A stretch of 64,000 nt of DNA, taken from contig NZ_STGT01000001.1 in the NCBI RefSeq assembly GCF_004912145.1, positions 1,199,874 to 1,263,873 on the forward strand, read 5' to 3'. Position numbers and translations under genes: made by a program. Below the pieces are notes generated by a model. That model searched no databases, was not told the DNA's origin, and worked only from the letters and a program-made list of their open reading frames with translations. This DNA is from Peteryoungia rhizophila (GTDB lineage: Bacteria; Pseudomonadota; Alphaproteobacteria; Rhizobiales; Rhizobiaceae). Below, in pieces: positions 54,903 to 62,510 of the stretch (the stretch's first letter is position 1; the number at the start of each line of letters is the position of its first letter).

Positions 54903-55691
54903 TTACTCGGCAGCGTTTTCGGCACTCAAGGGCGCAGTTTCAATGATGCGGACATCCCGCTCAAGGCACACATCTCGCACGCTGTCGGACGGACAGTGAT
55001 CGGTGATGAAGGTCTGAACTTGCGAGATATGACCGATGCGAACGGGAGCCGTTCGCTCGAATTTCGAAGCGTCGGAGACGAGGATGACATGCCGCGCGTT
55101 TGCGATAATCGCCTGGGCCACTTTCACTTCGCGGAAATCGAAATCGAGCAGTGCACCATCCTCATCGATCGCCGAAACACCGATGACGGCGAAATCCACC
55201 TTGAATTGGCGGATGAAATCCACGGCCGCTTCCCCGACAATGCCGCCGTCCGATCCGCGTACGACGCCACCGGCAATGACCACCTCAATCGAAGGGAAAA
55301 CACGCAAGTGATTGGCAACATTGATATTGTTTGTGATGACCATCAATTCCTTGTGGTCGACCAAGGCATCTCCCACAGCCTCGGTGGTGGTGCCGATATT
55401 GATGAAGAGCGAGGAATTGTCGGGAATGAGATCGGCGGCGGCCCGGCCGATGGCCTGCTTCTCGTTCGCGGCCATGGATCGGCGCGCTTCATATTTGACA
55501 TTTTCGTTTCCGCTGGGGAAAACGGCGCCGCCATGAATGCGGTTCAGGGCGCGAGCATCGCACAGGTCATTCAAATCCTTGCGGATTGTCTGGGGCGTCA
55601 CGGCGAACCGCGCCGCGAGTTCATCCACCAAGACACGTCCGTGCTCCTTGGCCAGAGCCATGATCTCTGCCTGTCTCGCCGAAAACAACAT
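54903..55691 (-). CDS. glpR: DeoR family repressor of glycerol genes
   Basis: A 262-residue DeoR-family regulator. The N-terminal helix-turn-helix (LVDELAARFAVTPQTIRKDL) carries the family motif, and the sugar-phosphate-binding domain follows (NIGTTTEAVGDAL, VVRGSDGGIVGEAAVDFIRQ). Its effector is probably glycerol 3-phosphate. It lies immediately upstream of glpD on the same strand and 74 bases after the B12 transporter operon; an inverted repeat of its probable box lies before its start. Confidence 0.92.
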   Translation of the reverse strand: MLFSARQAEIMALAKEHGRVLVDELAARFAVTPQTIRKDLNDLCDARALNRIHGGAVFPSGNENVKYEARRSMAANEKQAIGRAAADLIPDNSSLFINIGTTTEAVGDALVDHKELMVITNNINVANHLRVFPSIEVVIAGGVVRGSDGGIVGEAAVDFIRQFKVDFAVIGVSAIDEDGALLDFDFREVKVAQAIIANARHVILVSDASKFERTAPVRIGHISQVQTFITDHCPSDSVRDVCLERDVRIIETAPLSAENAAE

Positions 55692-55708
55692 ATCGGCCCC
55701 TCCCCCTA

Positions 55709-55739
55709 TTCGTTTTTCTTCAGTCTAGGCAAAAACGAA
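55709..55739. promoter_or_regulatory. Inverted repeat upstream of glpR
   Basis: TTCGTTTTT (55709-55717) and AAAAACGAA (55731-55739) are perfect inverted copies 13 bases apart, 18 bases before the glpR start. The half-site resembles the AAACGAA boxes before glpD, which fits autoregulation by GlpR. Confidence 0.5.
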
Positions 55740-55764
55740 ACAGGAGCAATAGCCACCTTCAATT

Positions 55765-56775
55765 CTATCGGCGGCGCAAAAGCAGAATGAACGCAAGCCC
55801 GCCAGCGAGACCGGTGATGACGCCGATGGGCAGATCCTCCGGCGCCATGATGGTGCGCGAGACGATGTCGGCCAGAATGAGGATGACAGCACCGGCGAGC
55901 GCCGAGAGGGGAATGACGCGGATGTTGTCACTTCCCGCAGTCAGCCGCACGAAATGCGGAACAAGCAGGCCGACGAAGCCGATGGCGCCGGAGAAAGCAA
56001 CCATGACGCCGGTCAGAAGGGCTGTGACTACGAAGAGTTCCGCCCGGAAGCGGGCAACGGGGACACCGAGTGTGGCTGCCGTTTCGTCGCCCATGGCCAT
56101 GGCGTTGATTTCGCGCGACCGGATCACCAGAAAAGTCAGACAGGCGACGAGCACTGTCGCCGGGTAGAGAAGATGCGACCATTGGGCGAGGCCGAGACCA
56201 CCGAGCATCCAGAAGACCACCGTGTGCGCCGCTCTCGGATCGCCGAGGAAGATCGCGAGATTTCCGAGAGACGTGGCAACAAAGGCGATCGCCACACCCG
56301 AGAGAACGAGGCGGTCGGCACCGGCACCCGTAAATCGTGTCACACCGACCACAGCCAGCGTTGCCAGGAGAGAACCGACGAAGGCAAAGAACGGCACGGT
56401 GACCAGGCCGAAGATCAATCCGGTGTGCAGAAGCGCAATAATCGCTCCCAGTGCACCGCCGGAGGAGACGCCGAGCAGATGCGGATCCGCGAGCGGATTT
56501 CGGGTGACGGCCTGCAAGACGGCGCCGACTGTCGCCAGACCCGCGCCAACGAGCCCGGCCAGGATCACCCGGGGAAAACGCACATCCCAGACAATGCTTT
56601 CACGCCCGGCAGACCAGGTTGGCTCGAAGGTCCCCGACATCACCTTGTTGACTACGATCGACCAGACGGTCTCGGCCGGAATGGCCGCCGAGCCCAGCGA
56701 AACGCCAGCCGTCAGGCACAGGACCAGCAGGACAAAAGCCAGACCAGCCCAGAGAAACATTCGCCCATGCATCAT
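55765..56775 (-). CDS. btuC: FecCD-family ABC permease (vitamin B12 type)
   Basis: A 336-residue permease with nine or ten hydrophobic helices. The family motifs RFPRVILAGLVGAGLATVGA, NPLADPHLLGVSSGGALGA and FSGAIGFVGLLVPHFVRL are present. FecCD permeases carry siderophores, haem or cobalamin; the cobalamin riboswitch in front of the operon makes B12 or cobinamide the best choice. It is the last gene of the operon, 55 bases after the binding protein. Confidence 0.85.
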   Translation of the reverse strand: MMHGRMFLWAGLAFVLLVLCLTAGVSLGSAAIPAETVWSIVVNKVMSGTFEPTWSAGRESIVWDVRFPRVILAGLVGAGLATVGAVLQAVTRNPLADPHLLGVSSGGALGAIIALLHTGLIFGLVTVPFFAFVGSLLATLAVVGVTRFTGAGADRLVLSGVAIAFVATSLGNLAIFLGDPRAAHTVVFWMLGGLGLAQWSHLLYPATVLVACLTFLVIRSREINAMAMGDETAATLGVPVARFRAELFVVTALLTGVMVAFSGAIGFVGLLVPHFVRLTAGSDNIRVIPLSALAGAVILILADIVSRTIMAPEDLPIGVITGLAGGLAFILLLRRR

Positions 56776-56830
56776 GCTGCTTTCGAAATTTCTTGCCGAA
56801 TGGGGCCGCAGGGCGACCCCTTCTCAGACA

Positions 56831-57787
56831 TCACATGTTGCGCGGATGGAACGCGTCGGCGAGACGATCGATCGCCAGCACGTTGCGCGGGCCAGGCGTC
56901 GCCTCGATATATTCCAGCACGACGAAGCGATCCTGCTTGACAGCGTCCAGGTTCTTGAAGGCCGCGGTCTCCTTCATGAAGGCGATCTTCTGTTCGGCAG
57001 TCACATCGCCATAGTTGACGATAACGATGACTTCCGGATTGCGTTCGATGACCGGCTCCCAAGAAACCTCGGTCCAGCTCTTTTCGACATCGTCCATGAC
57101 GTTGACGCCGCCTGCGGCCTCGATCATTGCCGTCGGAATGCCGAAGCGACCGGATGTGAAGGGCTTTTCGGTGCCGGAATCGTAGACGAATACCCGTACG
57201 GGCTTCTCGATTGCGCCGATCCGCGTGGTAATCTCATCCAGATGCTTCCGATAGCCGGCTACCAACTCTTCCGCGCGCGCCTCTACGCCGAAGATCTTAC
57301 CGAGGTTCAGCAGGTCCACGAACATGTCGTCCATGGTCGGCTTGTTCTTGGCCATGATGTGAATGCAGGATTCGGTGAGTTCGTAGACCTTGATGTCAAA
57401 GGGCTCGAGTGTTTCCGGCGTCACCTCGCCACCGACCTTCATGCCGTAATTCCAGCCGGCAAAGAAGAAGTCCGCATCTACGTTCAGCATCACTTCCTTG
57501 GTCGGGTATTTCGGTGCGAGCTCCGGCAGTTCCTGCACGCCTTCACGCAGGCTCTCATCCAGCGTCTTCCAACCGGAAATGCCGGTGTACCCGACCATGC
57601 GGTCCTGCAGCTTCAGCGCGAGCATCATCTCGGTGAGGTTCACGTCATGGGAAATGGCGCGAGCGGGTGCAGCATCGAAGGTGACGTCGCGATCGCAGCT
57701 CTTGACCGTCACCGGATAGGCGAAGGCTGACGAGGCTGTGAAAACCGAGGCGAATAAGGCAGCGGAGAGAAGAAATCGGGCGGCCAT
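56831..57787 (-). CDS. btuF: Cobalamin-type ABC substrate-binding protein
   Basis: A 318-residue periplasmic binding protein with the signal peptide MAARFLLSAALFASVFTASS cleaved after the following AFA. The helical-backbone fold of the BtuF/FhuD group shows in the KSCDRDVTFDAAPARAISHD start and the DADFFFAGWNYG segment. Ligand identity rests on the riboswitch and the BtuC/BtuD-like neighbours. It follows the ATPase gene by 21 bases. Confidence 0.83.
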   Translation of the reverse strand: MAARFLLSAALFASVFTASSAFAYPVTVKSCDRDVTFDAAPARAISHDVNLTEMMLALKLQDRMVGYTGISGWKTLDESLREGVQELPELAPKYPTKEVMLNVDADFFFAGWNYGMKVGGEVTPETLEPFDIKVYELTESCIHIMAKNKPTMDDMFVDLLNLGKIFGVEARAEELVAGYRKHLDEITTRIGAIEKPVRVFVYDSGTEKPFTSGRFGIPTAMIEAAGGVNVMDDVEKSWTEVSWEPVIERNPEVIVIVNYGDVTAEQKIAFMKETAAFKNLDAVKQDRFVVLEYIEATPGPRNVLAIDRLADAFHPRNM

Positions 57788-57808
57788 ATGGGGGGGGTCC
57801 TTTCGAAA

Positions 57809-58603
57809 TCAGTTCAATGCAAGGGAAAAGGAAAAACGATGCGGGCGGAGACCTTCCGCCTGCTGACGGGCGGCGAGCACGCCGAAAGTCCCGGACAGTG
57901 CCTGCTCGGTCAGCACCGTTTCCGGCGCACCGAAGCCGCTCATCTGCCCGCCGTGCATGAGGGCCACGTGGCTTGCGAATTCGGCCGCCAGGTTGATGTC
58001 ATGCAGGGTGGTAATGATCGTCAGGTTCAAGGCGCCGAGCAGATCGAGGATCTCGAGCTGGTGGCGGATGTCGAGATGGTTTGTCGGCTCGTCGAGGATG
58101 AGGATTTCCGGCTTCTGGGCAAGGGCACGCGCCACGAGGACACGCTGCTTCTCACCGCCCGACAAGGTCGAGAACTGCCGGTTTGCCAGACGCAGAAGAT
58201 CGAGATGGTCGAGCGCATGCTCGGCTTCGGCGCGATCCTGATCACTCCAGCCCGAGAGACCTTCACGCCACGGAACGCGGCCCATCATGACCACATCCCG
58301 GACCGTAAACGGGAAGTCTCCCGGCATTTCCTGGAGAACCACGGCCACCCGCCGCGCAACCTGGCGCGCGGTCATAGACCAGATATTCTGGCCATCGACC
58401 TCGACCTGTCCCTCGAGCGGGGAGACGCTGCGGTAGAGGCAGCGAAGCAGCGTGGTCTTGCCGGCGCCGTTCGGGCCGACGATCGCCAGCCGATCGCCTG
58501 CGTCGAGTGCGAAGGACACGCCCCGGACGAGAAAAAGCGATGGTTTAGGGCCCCAGCCGAGATCGGTCACCCGGATGGGGCATCCCTTGCTGCTGCAACT
58601 CAT
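57809..58603 (-). CDS. btuD: Cobalamin-type ABC transporter ATP-binding protein
   Basis: A 264-residue FecE/BtuD-type ATPase: Walker A GPNGAGKTT, Q-loop VVLQEMPGDF, signature LSGGEKQR, Walker B ILILDEPTNHLD and H-loop TTLHDINLA. ATG 58603 has no good ribosome site of its own, but overlaps the stop of a 32-codon frame (ATGA), so translation is probably coupled to it. It is the first large gene after the cobalamin riboswitch. Confidence 0.87.
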   Translation of the reverse strand: MSCSSKGCPIRVTDLGWGPKPSLFLVRGVSFALDAGDRLAIVGPNGAGKTTLLRCLYRSVSPLEGQVEVDGQNIWSMTARQVARRVAVVLQEMPGDFPFTVRDVVMMGRVPWREGLSGWSDQDRAEAEHALDHLDLLRLANRQFSTLSGGEKQRVLVARALAQKPEILILDEPTNHLDIRHQLEILDLLGALNLTIITTLHDINLAAEFASHVALMHGGQMSGFGAPETVLTEQALSGTFGVLAARQQAEGLRPHRFSFSLALN

Positions 58604-58698
58604 GGCTTGGCACCGCCCAGTGAGCGGAAGTTTACCGTCATGCCAGAAGCATGCCGCAACGTCGGCCGTGCCGATTTATGATCTGGGAAAAAATGCAT
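58600..58698 (-). CDS. 32-codon upstream reading frame between the B12 riboswitch and btuD
   Basis: A frame of 32 residues (MHFFPDHKSARPTLRHASGM, then 12 more) starts at ATG 58698 with a GGAGGA ribosome site five bases upstream, the best site in the whole leader. Its stop overlaps the btuD start. The same ribosome site is the right arm of a hairpin (58705-58727), so it is placed to be the riboswitch target. The peptide is basic, has no known domain, and may act only as a coupling leader. Confidence 0.55.
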   Translation of the reverse strand: MHFFPDHKSARPTLRHASGMTVNFRSLGGAKP

Positions 58699-58704
58699 GT
58701 CCGT

Positions 58705-58727
58705 CCTCCGCAGGATTTCTCCGGAGG
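58705..58727 (-). promoter_or_regulatory. Ribosome-site-sequestering hairpin downstream of the riboswitch
   Basis: On the minus strand CCTCCG (58727-58722) pairs with CGGAGG (58710-58705) around an 11-base loop. The second arm is the Shine-Dalgarno sequence of the 32-codon frame, so the stem would hide it from ribosomes. It is the likely expression platform of the cobalamin riboswitch. Confidence 0.5.
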
Positions 58728-58818
58728 CAAAATGGCATGTGTTCGGCGCGCCTGAGGGCGCTGTGCAAAAGCCAGTTCGTATCCATCGGAACACCCCGTC
58801 CGCTTCGGTTTCATCGCT

Positions 58819-59024
58819 TGACGGCAGGTCTCCTGGCTCGCGAATATGCGCTCTCCATTTGCCTTCCCACGGTGACCCGCAGTGGCCCGGCGTTTGAACG
58901 CCGCTAGAATGGACAGCAATCCGCTTACAGTTGCGGGGGCAGCCACGGTCTTGGTCCCTTCAGGGTCTTCCGCACCGTGTTCCCTATTAATCCCCTTCGG
59001 AGTCATCCGTTGAGGGAACCGTCA
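58819..59024 (-). promoter_or_regulatory. Cobalamin riboswitch
   Basis: On the minus strand the outer stem TGACGG (59024-59019) pairs with CCGTCA (58824-58819). Between them are the conserved cobalamin elements: GGTGCGGAAGACC-like 5' part, GGCTGCCCCCGCAACTGTAA, the GTGGGAAGG segment, and the B12 box GAGCCAGGAGACCTGCC near the 3' end. It senses adenosylcobalamin and represses the downstream transporter operon. Confidence 0.95.
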
Positions 59025-59032
59025 TCTGCTTG

Positions 59033-59061
59033 CATAGGACCTGCAGACCCCGGCGGTCAAG
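59033..59061 (-). promoter_or_regulatory. Promoter of the B12 transporter operon
   Basis: CTTGAC (59061-59056) and CCTATG (59038-59033) are 17 bases apart on the minus strand. The start would fall near 59026, just before the riboswitch's first stem. Confidence 0.65.
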
Positions 59062-59143
59062 CCTCGATCTTGTCAAGTTATGTAATATCATTACGCTTAG
59101 CGATCCGAAGCGATGCTGTCCAGCCGGAAATTCGAGCGGGAAA

Positions 59144-60448
59144 TCAGGAGCTCCTGTTCACCTCGGCCGCCACCTCTGGCGTGACCAGGGAAACCGCCTT
59201 TTCATCGATGACGCGAGCGCCGCGCTGACGGGTGGAATAACGCCAGATCCACTGAATGCTGACCAGCAGCCGCTTTTCGAAGTTCACCAGCAAATAGACG
59301 TGGACGAGCGCCCAGAGCAGCCAGGCAAGACGCCCTTTGAGCTGCCACCGACCGAAGTCGAATATTGCGGCGTTGCGTCCAATGACGGCCGTGTTACCGC
59401 GATTGTGGAAGTGGAACGTGGGAATGGTCTTTCCAGACAGGAGGTTGGCTTTCAGCCCACGGCCGAGAAATTCTCCTTGCTGCTTGGCAACCTGTGCGAG
59501 GGCCGGAAGCGGCTTGCCATCTTCGCCAAGAGCCAGAGCCGTATCGCCGAGCGCGTAGATGCCGGGTCTGCCCGCAACCGAAAGATCGGGCGCCACCGGC
59601 AGGCGACCACCGGGTCCCGGCTCGACGCCCAGCCATTCGGCGGCCGGGGAGGCCTTCACGCCAGCGCCCCAGACCATGCAGCTCGCGGGGACAAATTCTC
59701 CTGCAACCTGCACACCTTCGGCAGTGATATCTTCAACGGGTGTGTTGAGACGGATATCGACGCCGATCCCGGCGAGGTAATCGGATGCATATTGGGAGAG
59801 CTTTTCCGGGAACGTCGAGAGAATCCGCGGACCCGCCTCGATCAGCAGGACCTTCAATTGATCGGCTTGAAGGGTCCGGAAATCCTGGGCGATCATGAAA
59901 CGACCGAGCTCGGAGATGGCGCCCGCCATCTCGACGCCCGTCGGTCCTCCGCCGATGATGACGCTGGTAAGCAGCCGACGCTTCTCCTGCTCGTCGGTGC
60001 TGCGCTCCGCCTTTTCGAAGGCGAGCAGGAGCCTGTGGCGTATGTCGCGCGCTTCGTGGATGGATTTCAGGCCTGGCGCATGCTGCGGCCAGTCCGGGTT
60101 TCCGAAATAGTTGTAGGTGGAACCAGTCGCGAGCACGAGCCGCTCGAAGGGGATCGAGCCACCGTCTTTCAGGATAACTGTCTGCGTGGGCGCATCGACC
60201 GCCGCGACCTCGGCCATCACAACATGGATATTATCGTAGCGGCCCAGCGTGCGCCGAATGGGTTCGGAGATGTCTGCGGGCGACAGGGCCGCGGTCGCAA
60301 CCTGGTAAAGAAGCGGCTGGAAGAGGTTGTGATTGCGCCGATCAATGACCGTTACGTCGATTTCCGTGTTGCCCAGAGCCTGGGCACAGGCCAATCCGCC
60401 AAAGCCTGCCCCGACGATCACGACATGTGGTCTCTTGGTGCTTTTCAT
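59144..60448 (-). CDS. ndh: NADH dehydrogenase type II (NDH-2)
   Basis: A 434-residue single-subunit, non-proton-pumping NADH:quinone oxidoreductase. The FAD motif VIVGAGFGGLACAQAL lies near residue 10, the NADH motif VIIGGGPTGVEMAGAI near 160, and the AQVAKQQGEFLGRGL segment and amphipathic membrane-binding C-terminus are typical. ATG 60448 follows GAGGGA. An EcfG-like promoter lies 42-66 bases upstream. Confidence 0.9.
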   Translation of the reverse strand: MKSTKRPHVVIVGAGFGGLACAQALGNTEIDVTVIDRRNHNLFQPLLYQVATAALSPADISEPIRRTLGRYDNIHVVMAEVAAVDAPTQTVILKDGGSIPFERLVLATGSTYNYFGNPDWPQHAPGLKSIHEARDIRHRLLLAFEKAERSTDEQEKRRLLTSVIIGGGPTGVEMAGAISELGRFMIAQDFRTLQADQLKVLLIEAGPRILSTFPEKLSQYASDYLAGIGVDIRLNTPVEDITAEGVQVAGEFVPASCMVWGAGVKASPAAEWLGVEPGPGGRLPVAPDLSVAGRPGIYALGDTALALGEDGKPLPALAQVAKQQGEFLGRGLKANLLSGKTIPTFHFHNRGNTAVIGRNAAIFDFGRWQLKGRLAWLLWALVHVYLLVNFEKRLLVSIQWIWRYSTRQRGARVIDEKAVSLVTPEVAAEVNRSS

Positions 60449-60489
60449 GCCGAATTCCCTCATTCACACGGTGTTCTTGCGTCAGGAGA

Positions 60490-60514
60490 AACAGAGGCGT
60501 CCATCAAATGTTCC
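60490..60514 (-). promoter_or_regulatory. General-stress (EcfG-like) promoter of ndh
   Basis: On the minus strand GGAAC (60514-60510) is followed after 17 bases by GTT (60492-60490), matching the EcfG consensus GGAAC-N16/17-cGTT except for the base before GTT. The same spacing occurs before the neighbouring DUF4142 gene. Confidence 0.4.
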
Positions 60515-60657
60515 TGAAGGATCATCAGCATGACAGGAAGTCCGAGAAGCTGCGTTCCAGTGTTGGAACAAAAGCCTCAGTCGGCCCGTTTTTGGAAGGA
60601 TTGATTTCTTCCCTCCCCCAACCTCCCCCGGCCGCCCGTCCCAAGGGCGCCCACCTG

Positions 60658-60686
60658 AACCCCGCCAGTGGCGGGGTTCTCTTTAT
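60658..60686 (+). terminator. Plus-strand terminator with no gene in front
   Basis: AACCCCGCC (60658-60666) pairs perfectly with GGCGGGGTT (60670-60678), followed by CTCTTTA. It has terminator shape in the plus direction, yet both flanking genes (ndh and DUF4142) are on the minus strand. It may end an unrecognised small RNA starting somewhere in 60460-60600. Confidence 0.5.
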
Positions 60687-60730
60687 TGGGGAGATCGTTG
60701 CATTGGTTGACGTGGTCCAGCGGTTGACGC

Positions 60731-61291
60731 TTACGGACTCGTCAAAGATTGTGCCCGCACCATGTGCGTGCGCAATGCCGGATAGTGGGCCGTAGCATAG
60801 GTCTTCAAACCACCGGGAGGCCCATCAACGGAATAGGAGCCGAGCAGCTGGATCGCCTGATCGTGGGCCTTCATCTGCGCGGAGAGATAGGCGCTGTCGA
60901 ACTGGCTTACTTCGGCCTGCTCCAGCGCCAGAAGGGTTTGCTTCTGCTCCATCGAGAGATCTTCAGGCAGGCTCACATTGTCGGATTTCGCTGCATTCTG
61001 AAGATCCATCTGAGCGCGGCGATGGTCGTTGATCATTGTCTGGGCGAATGCCTTCACCTCGGGTGACTGTCCTCGGCGAAGCGCGACTTCTGATGACAGG
61101 ATTTCAAAGGCGTTGGCGGCAGCGGCTTCCCTGGCGAACCCCGCCGGGTCAAGCGCTAAGGTTGTCGCGGCCTGGCCGGGAGTGGTTGCCGGCGTCAGTT
61201 GCTGCGCCGGCTGGCTTTCCTGCGCGTATGCTGCCGTGGACCAGGTCAGCAAGATGATGGCGAGCGTCAATTTCGGGGTCATGGGTGTCAT
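60731..61291 (-). CDS. DUF4142 family exported protein
   Basis: A 186-residue protein with a signal peptide (about 1-23, ending AAYAQ) and a ferritin-like four-helix DUF4142 domain (AAAANAFEILSSEVALRRGQ, AQTMINDHRRAQMDL, LLALEQAEVSQFDSAYLSAQ, HDQAIQLLGSY). Function is unknown; such proteins often belong to the general stress response. A GGAAC-N17-GTT promoter lies just upstream. It is divergent from the SorC-type regulator. Confidence 0.88.
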   Translation of the reverse strand: MTPMTPKLTLAIILLTWSTAAYAQESQPAQQLTPATTPGQAATTLALDPAGFAREAAAANAFEILSSEVALRRGQSPEVKAFAQTMINDHRRAQMDLQNAAKSDNVSLPEDLSMEQKQTLLALEQAEVSQFDSAYLSAQMKAHDQAIQLLGSYSVDGPPGGLKTYATAHYPALRTHMVRAQSLTSP

Positions 61292-61306
61292 CCTTTTCTC
61301 GTGACC

Positions 61307-61331
61307 AACCCCTCAGGACCAAGAGCGTTCC
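61307..61331 (-). promoter_or_regulatory. General-stress (EcfG-like) promoter of the DUF4142 gene
   Basis: GGAAC (61331-61327) and GTT (61309-61307) on the minus strand are 17 bases apart, 16 bases before the start codon. The element is a good match to the EcfG consensus and repeats the spacing found before ndh. Confidence 0.5.
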
Positions 61332-61409
61332 CAAACGGGCATGACGGGCGCCGATTTGACAGGGCTCGGCAAAATTGGCAGCACTGTCGCCAGACGGAGG
61401 GGAGACTTC

Positions 61410-62363
61410 ATGGCGAAACGCGGCGAGGGACAGACGAGGCTCGACGATGCGGCACGGGCGGGATGGCTCTATTATGTCGCCGGTCGAACGCAGGACGAGA
61501 TTGCAGCTTCCATGGGGATTTCGCGGCAAAGCGCGCAGCGCCTCGTCTCCCTTTCGGTCGCAGAGAAGCTCATCAAAGTGCGGCTCGATCATCCGATCGC
61601 GGCATGCCTTGAACTCGCGGAAGCCCTGAAGCAGAAGTTTGGCCTCAAGCAGGTCGAGATCGTTCCGACAGATCCATCCGCAGAATCGGCCAGCGTGGGC
61701 GTGGCGGAAGCCGGGGCAGCGCAGCTGGAACGCTGGCTCAAACAACCGGAGCCGCTCGTCATCGCCATGGGCACGGGTCGCACCCTTCGCTCGATGATTG
61801 ACCAGCTTTCGCCGATGGAATGCCCGCAGCACAAGATTGTCTCGCTGACGGGCAATATCAGTCCCGACGGTTCGGCTGCCTATTTCAACGTCATTTTCTC
61901 GATGGCCGACGCAATCAAGGCGCCGCATTTCCCGATGCCGCTTCCGGTCATTGTATCATCTTCCACAGAGCGAGAACTGCTGCATAGCCAGCCGTTGGTC
62001 GCGCCGACGATCGCGCTCGGTCATCGCTCCGACGTCACTTTTGTCGGCATCGGCGAAATGAACATGCGCGCACCGCTGCTTGTCGACGGGTTCCTCAAAC
62101 CTCACGAAATGGAGGAGCTTCTTCAGGTCGGGGCGGTTGGAGAAATCTGTGGCTGGATCTTCGGGGAGGACGGAAAGTTACTCACGCATCCGGTGAATGA
62201 GCGGGTCGCGAGCCTTGAGATCCCTTCGCGGGAGACATCGACCGTCGTGGGTCTCGCACGAGGCCGGCGCAAGCATCCAGCGATCCTTGCAGCGGTTCGG
62301 GGTGGCCATATCAATGGGTTGATCACCGACGAAGAGGCGGCGCGCCATCTCCTGGCGAACTAG
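61410..62363 (+). CDS. smoC: SorC/DeoR-type sugar-binding transcriptional regulator
   Basis: A 317-residue SorC-family regulator. The N-terminal helix-turn-helix is RTQDEIAASMGISRQSAQRL, and the C-terminal sugar-binding domain shows MGTGRTLRSMIDQL and GEICGWIFGEDGKLL. It lies immediately before a polyol ABC transporter binding protein, the position of the regulator of smoEFGK-type sorbitol/mannitol operons. ATG 61410 follows GGAGGGGAG; the longer frame to 61341 has no similarity. Confidence 0.85.
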   Translation: MAKRGEGQTRLDDAARAGWLYYVAGRTQDEIAASMGISRQSAQRLVSLSVAEKLIKVRLDHPIAACLELAEALKQKFGLKQVEIVPTDPSAESASVGVAEAGAAQLERWLKQPEPLVIAMGTGRTLRSMIDQLSPMECPQHKIVSLTGNISPDGSAAYFNVIFSMADAIKAPHFPMPLPVIVSSSTERELLHSQPLVAPTIALGHRSDVTFVGIGEMNMRAPLLVDGFLKPHEMEELLQVGAVGEICGWIFGEDGKLLTHPVNERVASLEIPSRETSTVVGLARGRRKHPAILAAVRGGHINGLITDEEAARHLLAN

Positions 62364-62433
62364 CCGATTTAAATTTTCGATTTGAAATCTGGGCCTTAAC
62401 CAGTTCATGCCGCATCGCAGCATTGAATTCGGA

Positions 62434-62463
62434 TTGACATTTTTTCGGCCAAGAGTGAGTAAT
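62434..62463 (+). promoter_or_regulatory. Promoter upstream of smoE
   Basis: TTGACA (62434-62439) is a consensus -35; the -10 (about AGTAAT, 62458-62463, 18-base spacing) is poor, suggesting a promoter that needs activation. It ends directly before the inverted repeat at 62469-62489. Confidence 0.45.
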
Positions 62464-62468
62464 TGCCC

Positions 62469-62489
62469 ATGAGCAAAGCGAATGCTCAT
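62469..62489. promoter_or_regulatory. Inverted repeat, probable SorC-type operator
   Basis: ATGAGCA (62469-62475) and TGCTCAT (62483-62489) are perfect inverted copies separated by seven bases, near the expected transcription start and 22 bases before the smoE start codon. A regulator of the SorC family is encoded just upstream. Confidence 0.5.
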
Positions 62490-62510
62490 TTTTTCTTCTG
62501 GGAGGAAGAC

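Noticed and set aside
55765..58603. Reading the FecCD-type transporter as a siderophore or haem importer
   Set aside because: The unmistakable cobalamin riboswitch upstream favours B12 or cobinamide; no siderophore gene or Fur/RirA-type box is seen.
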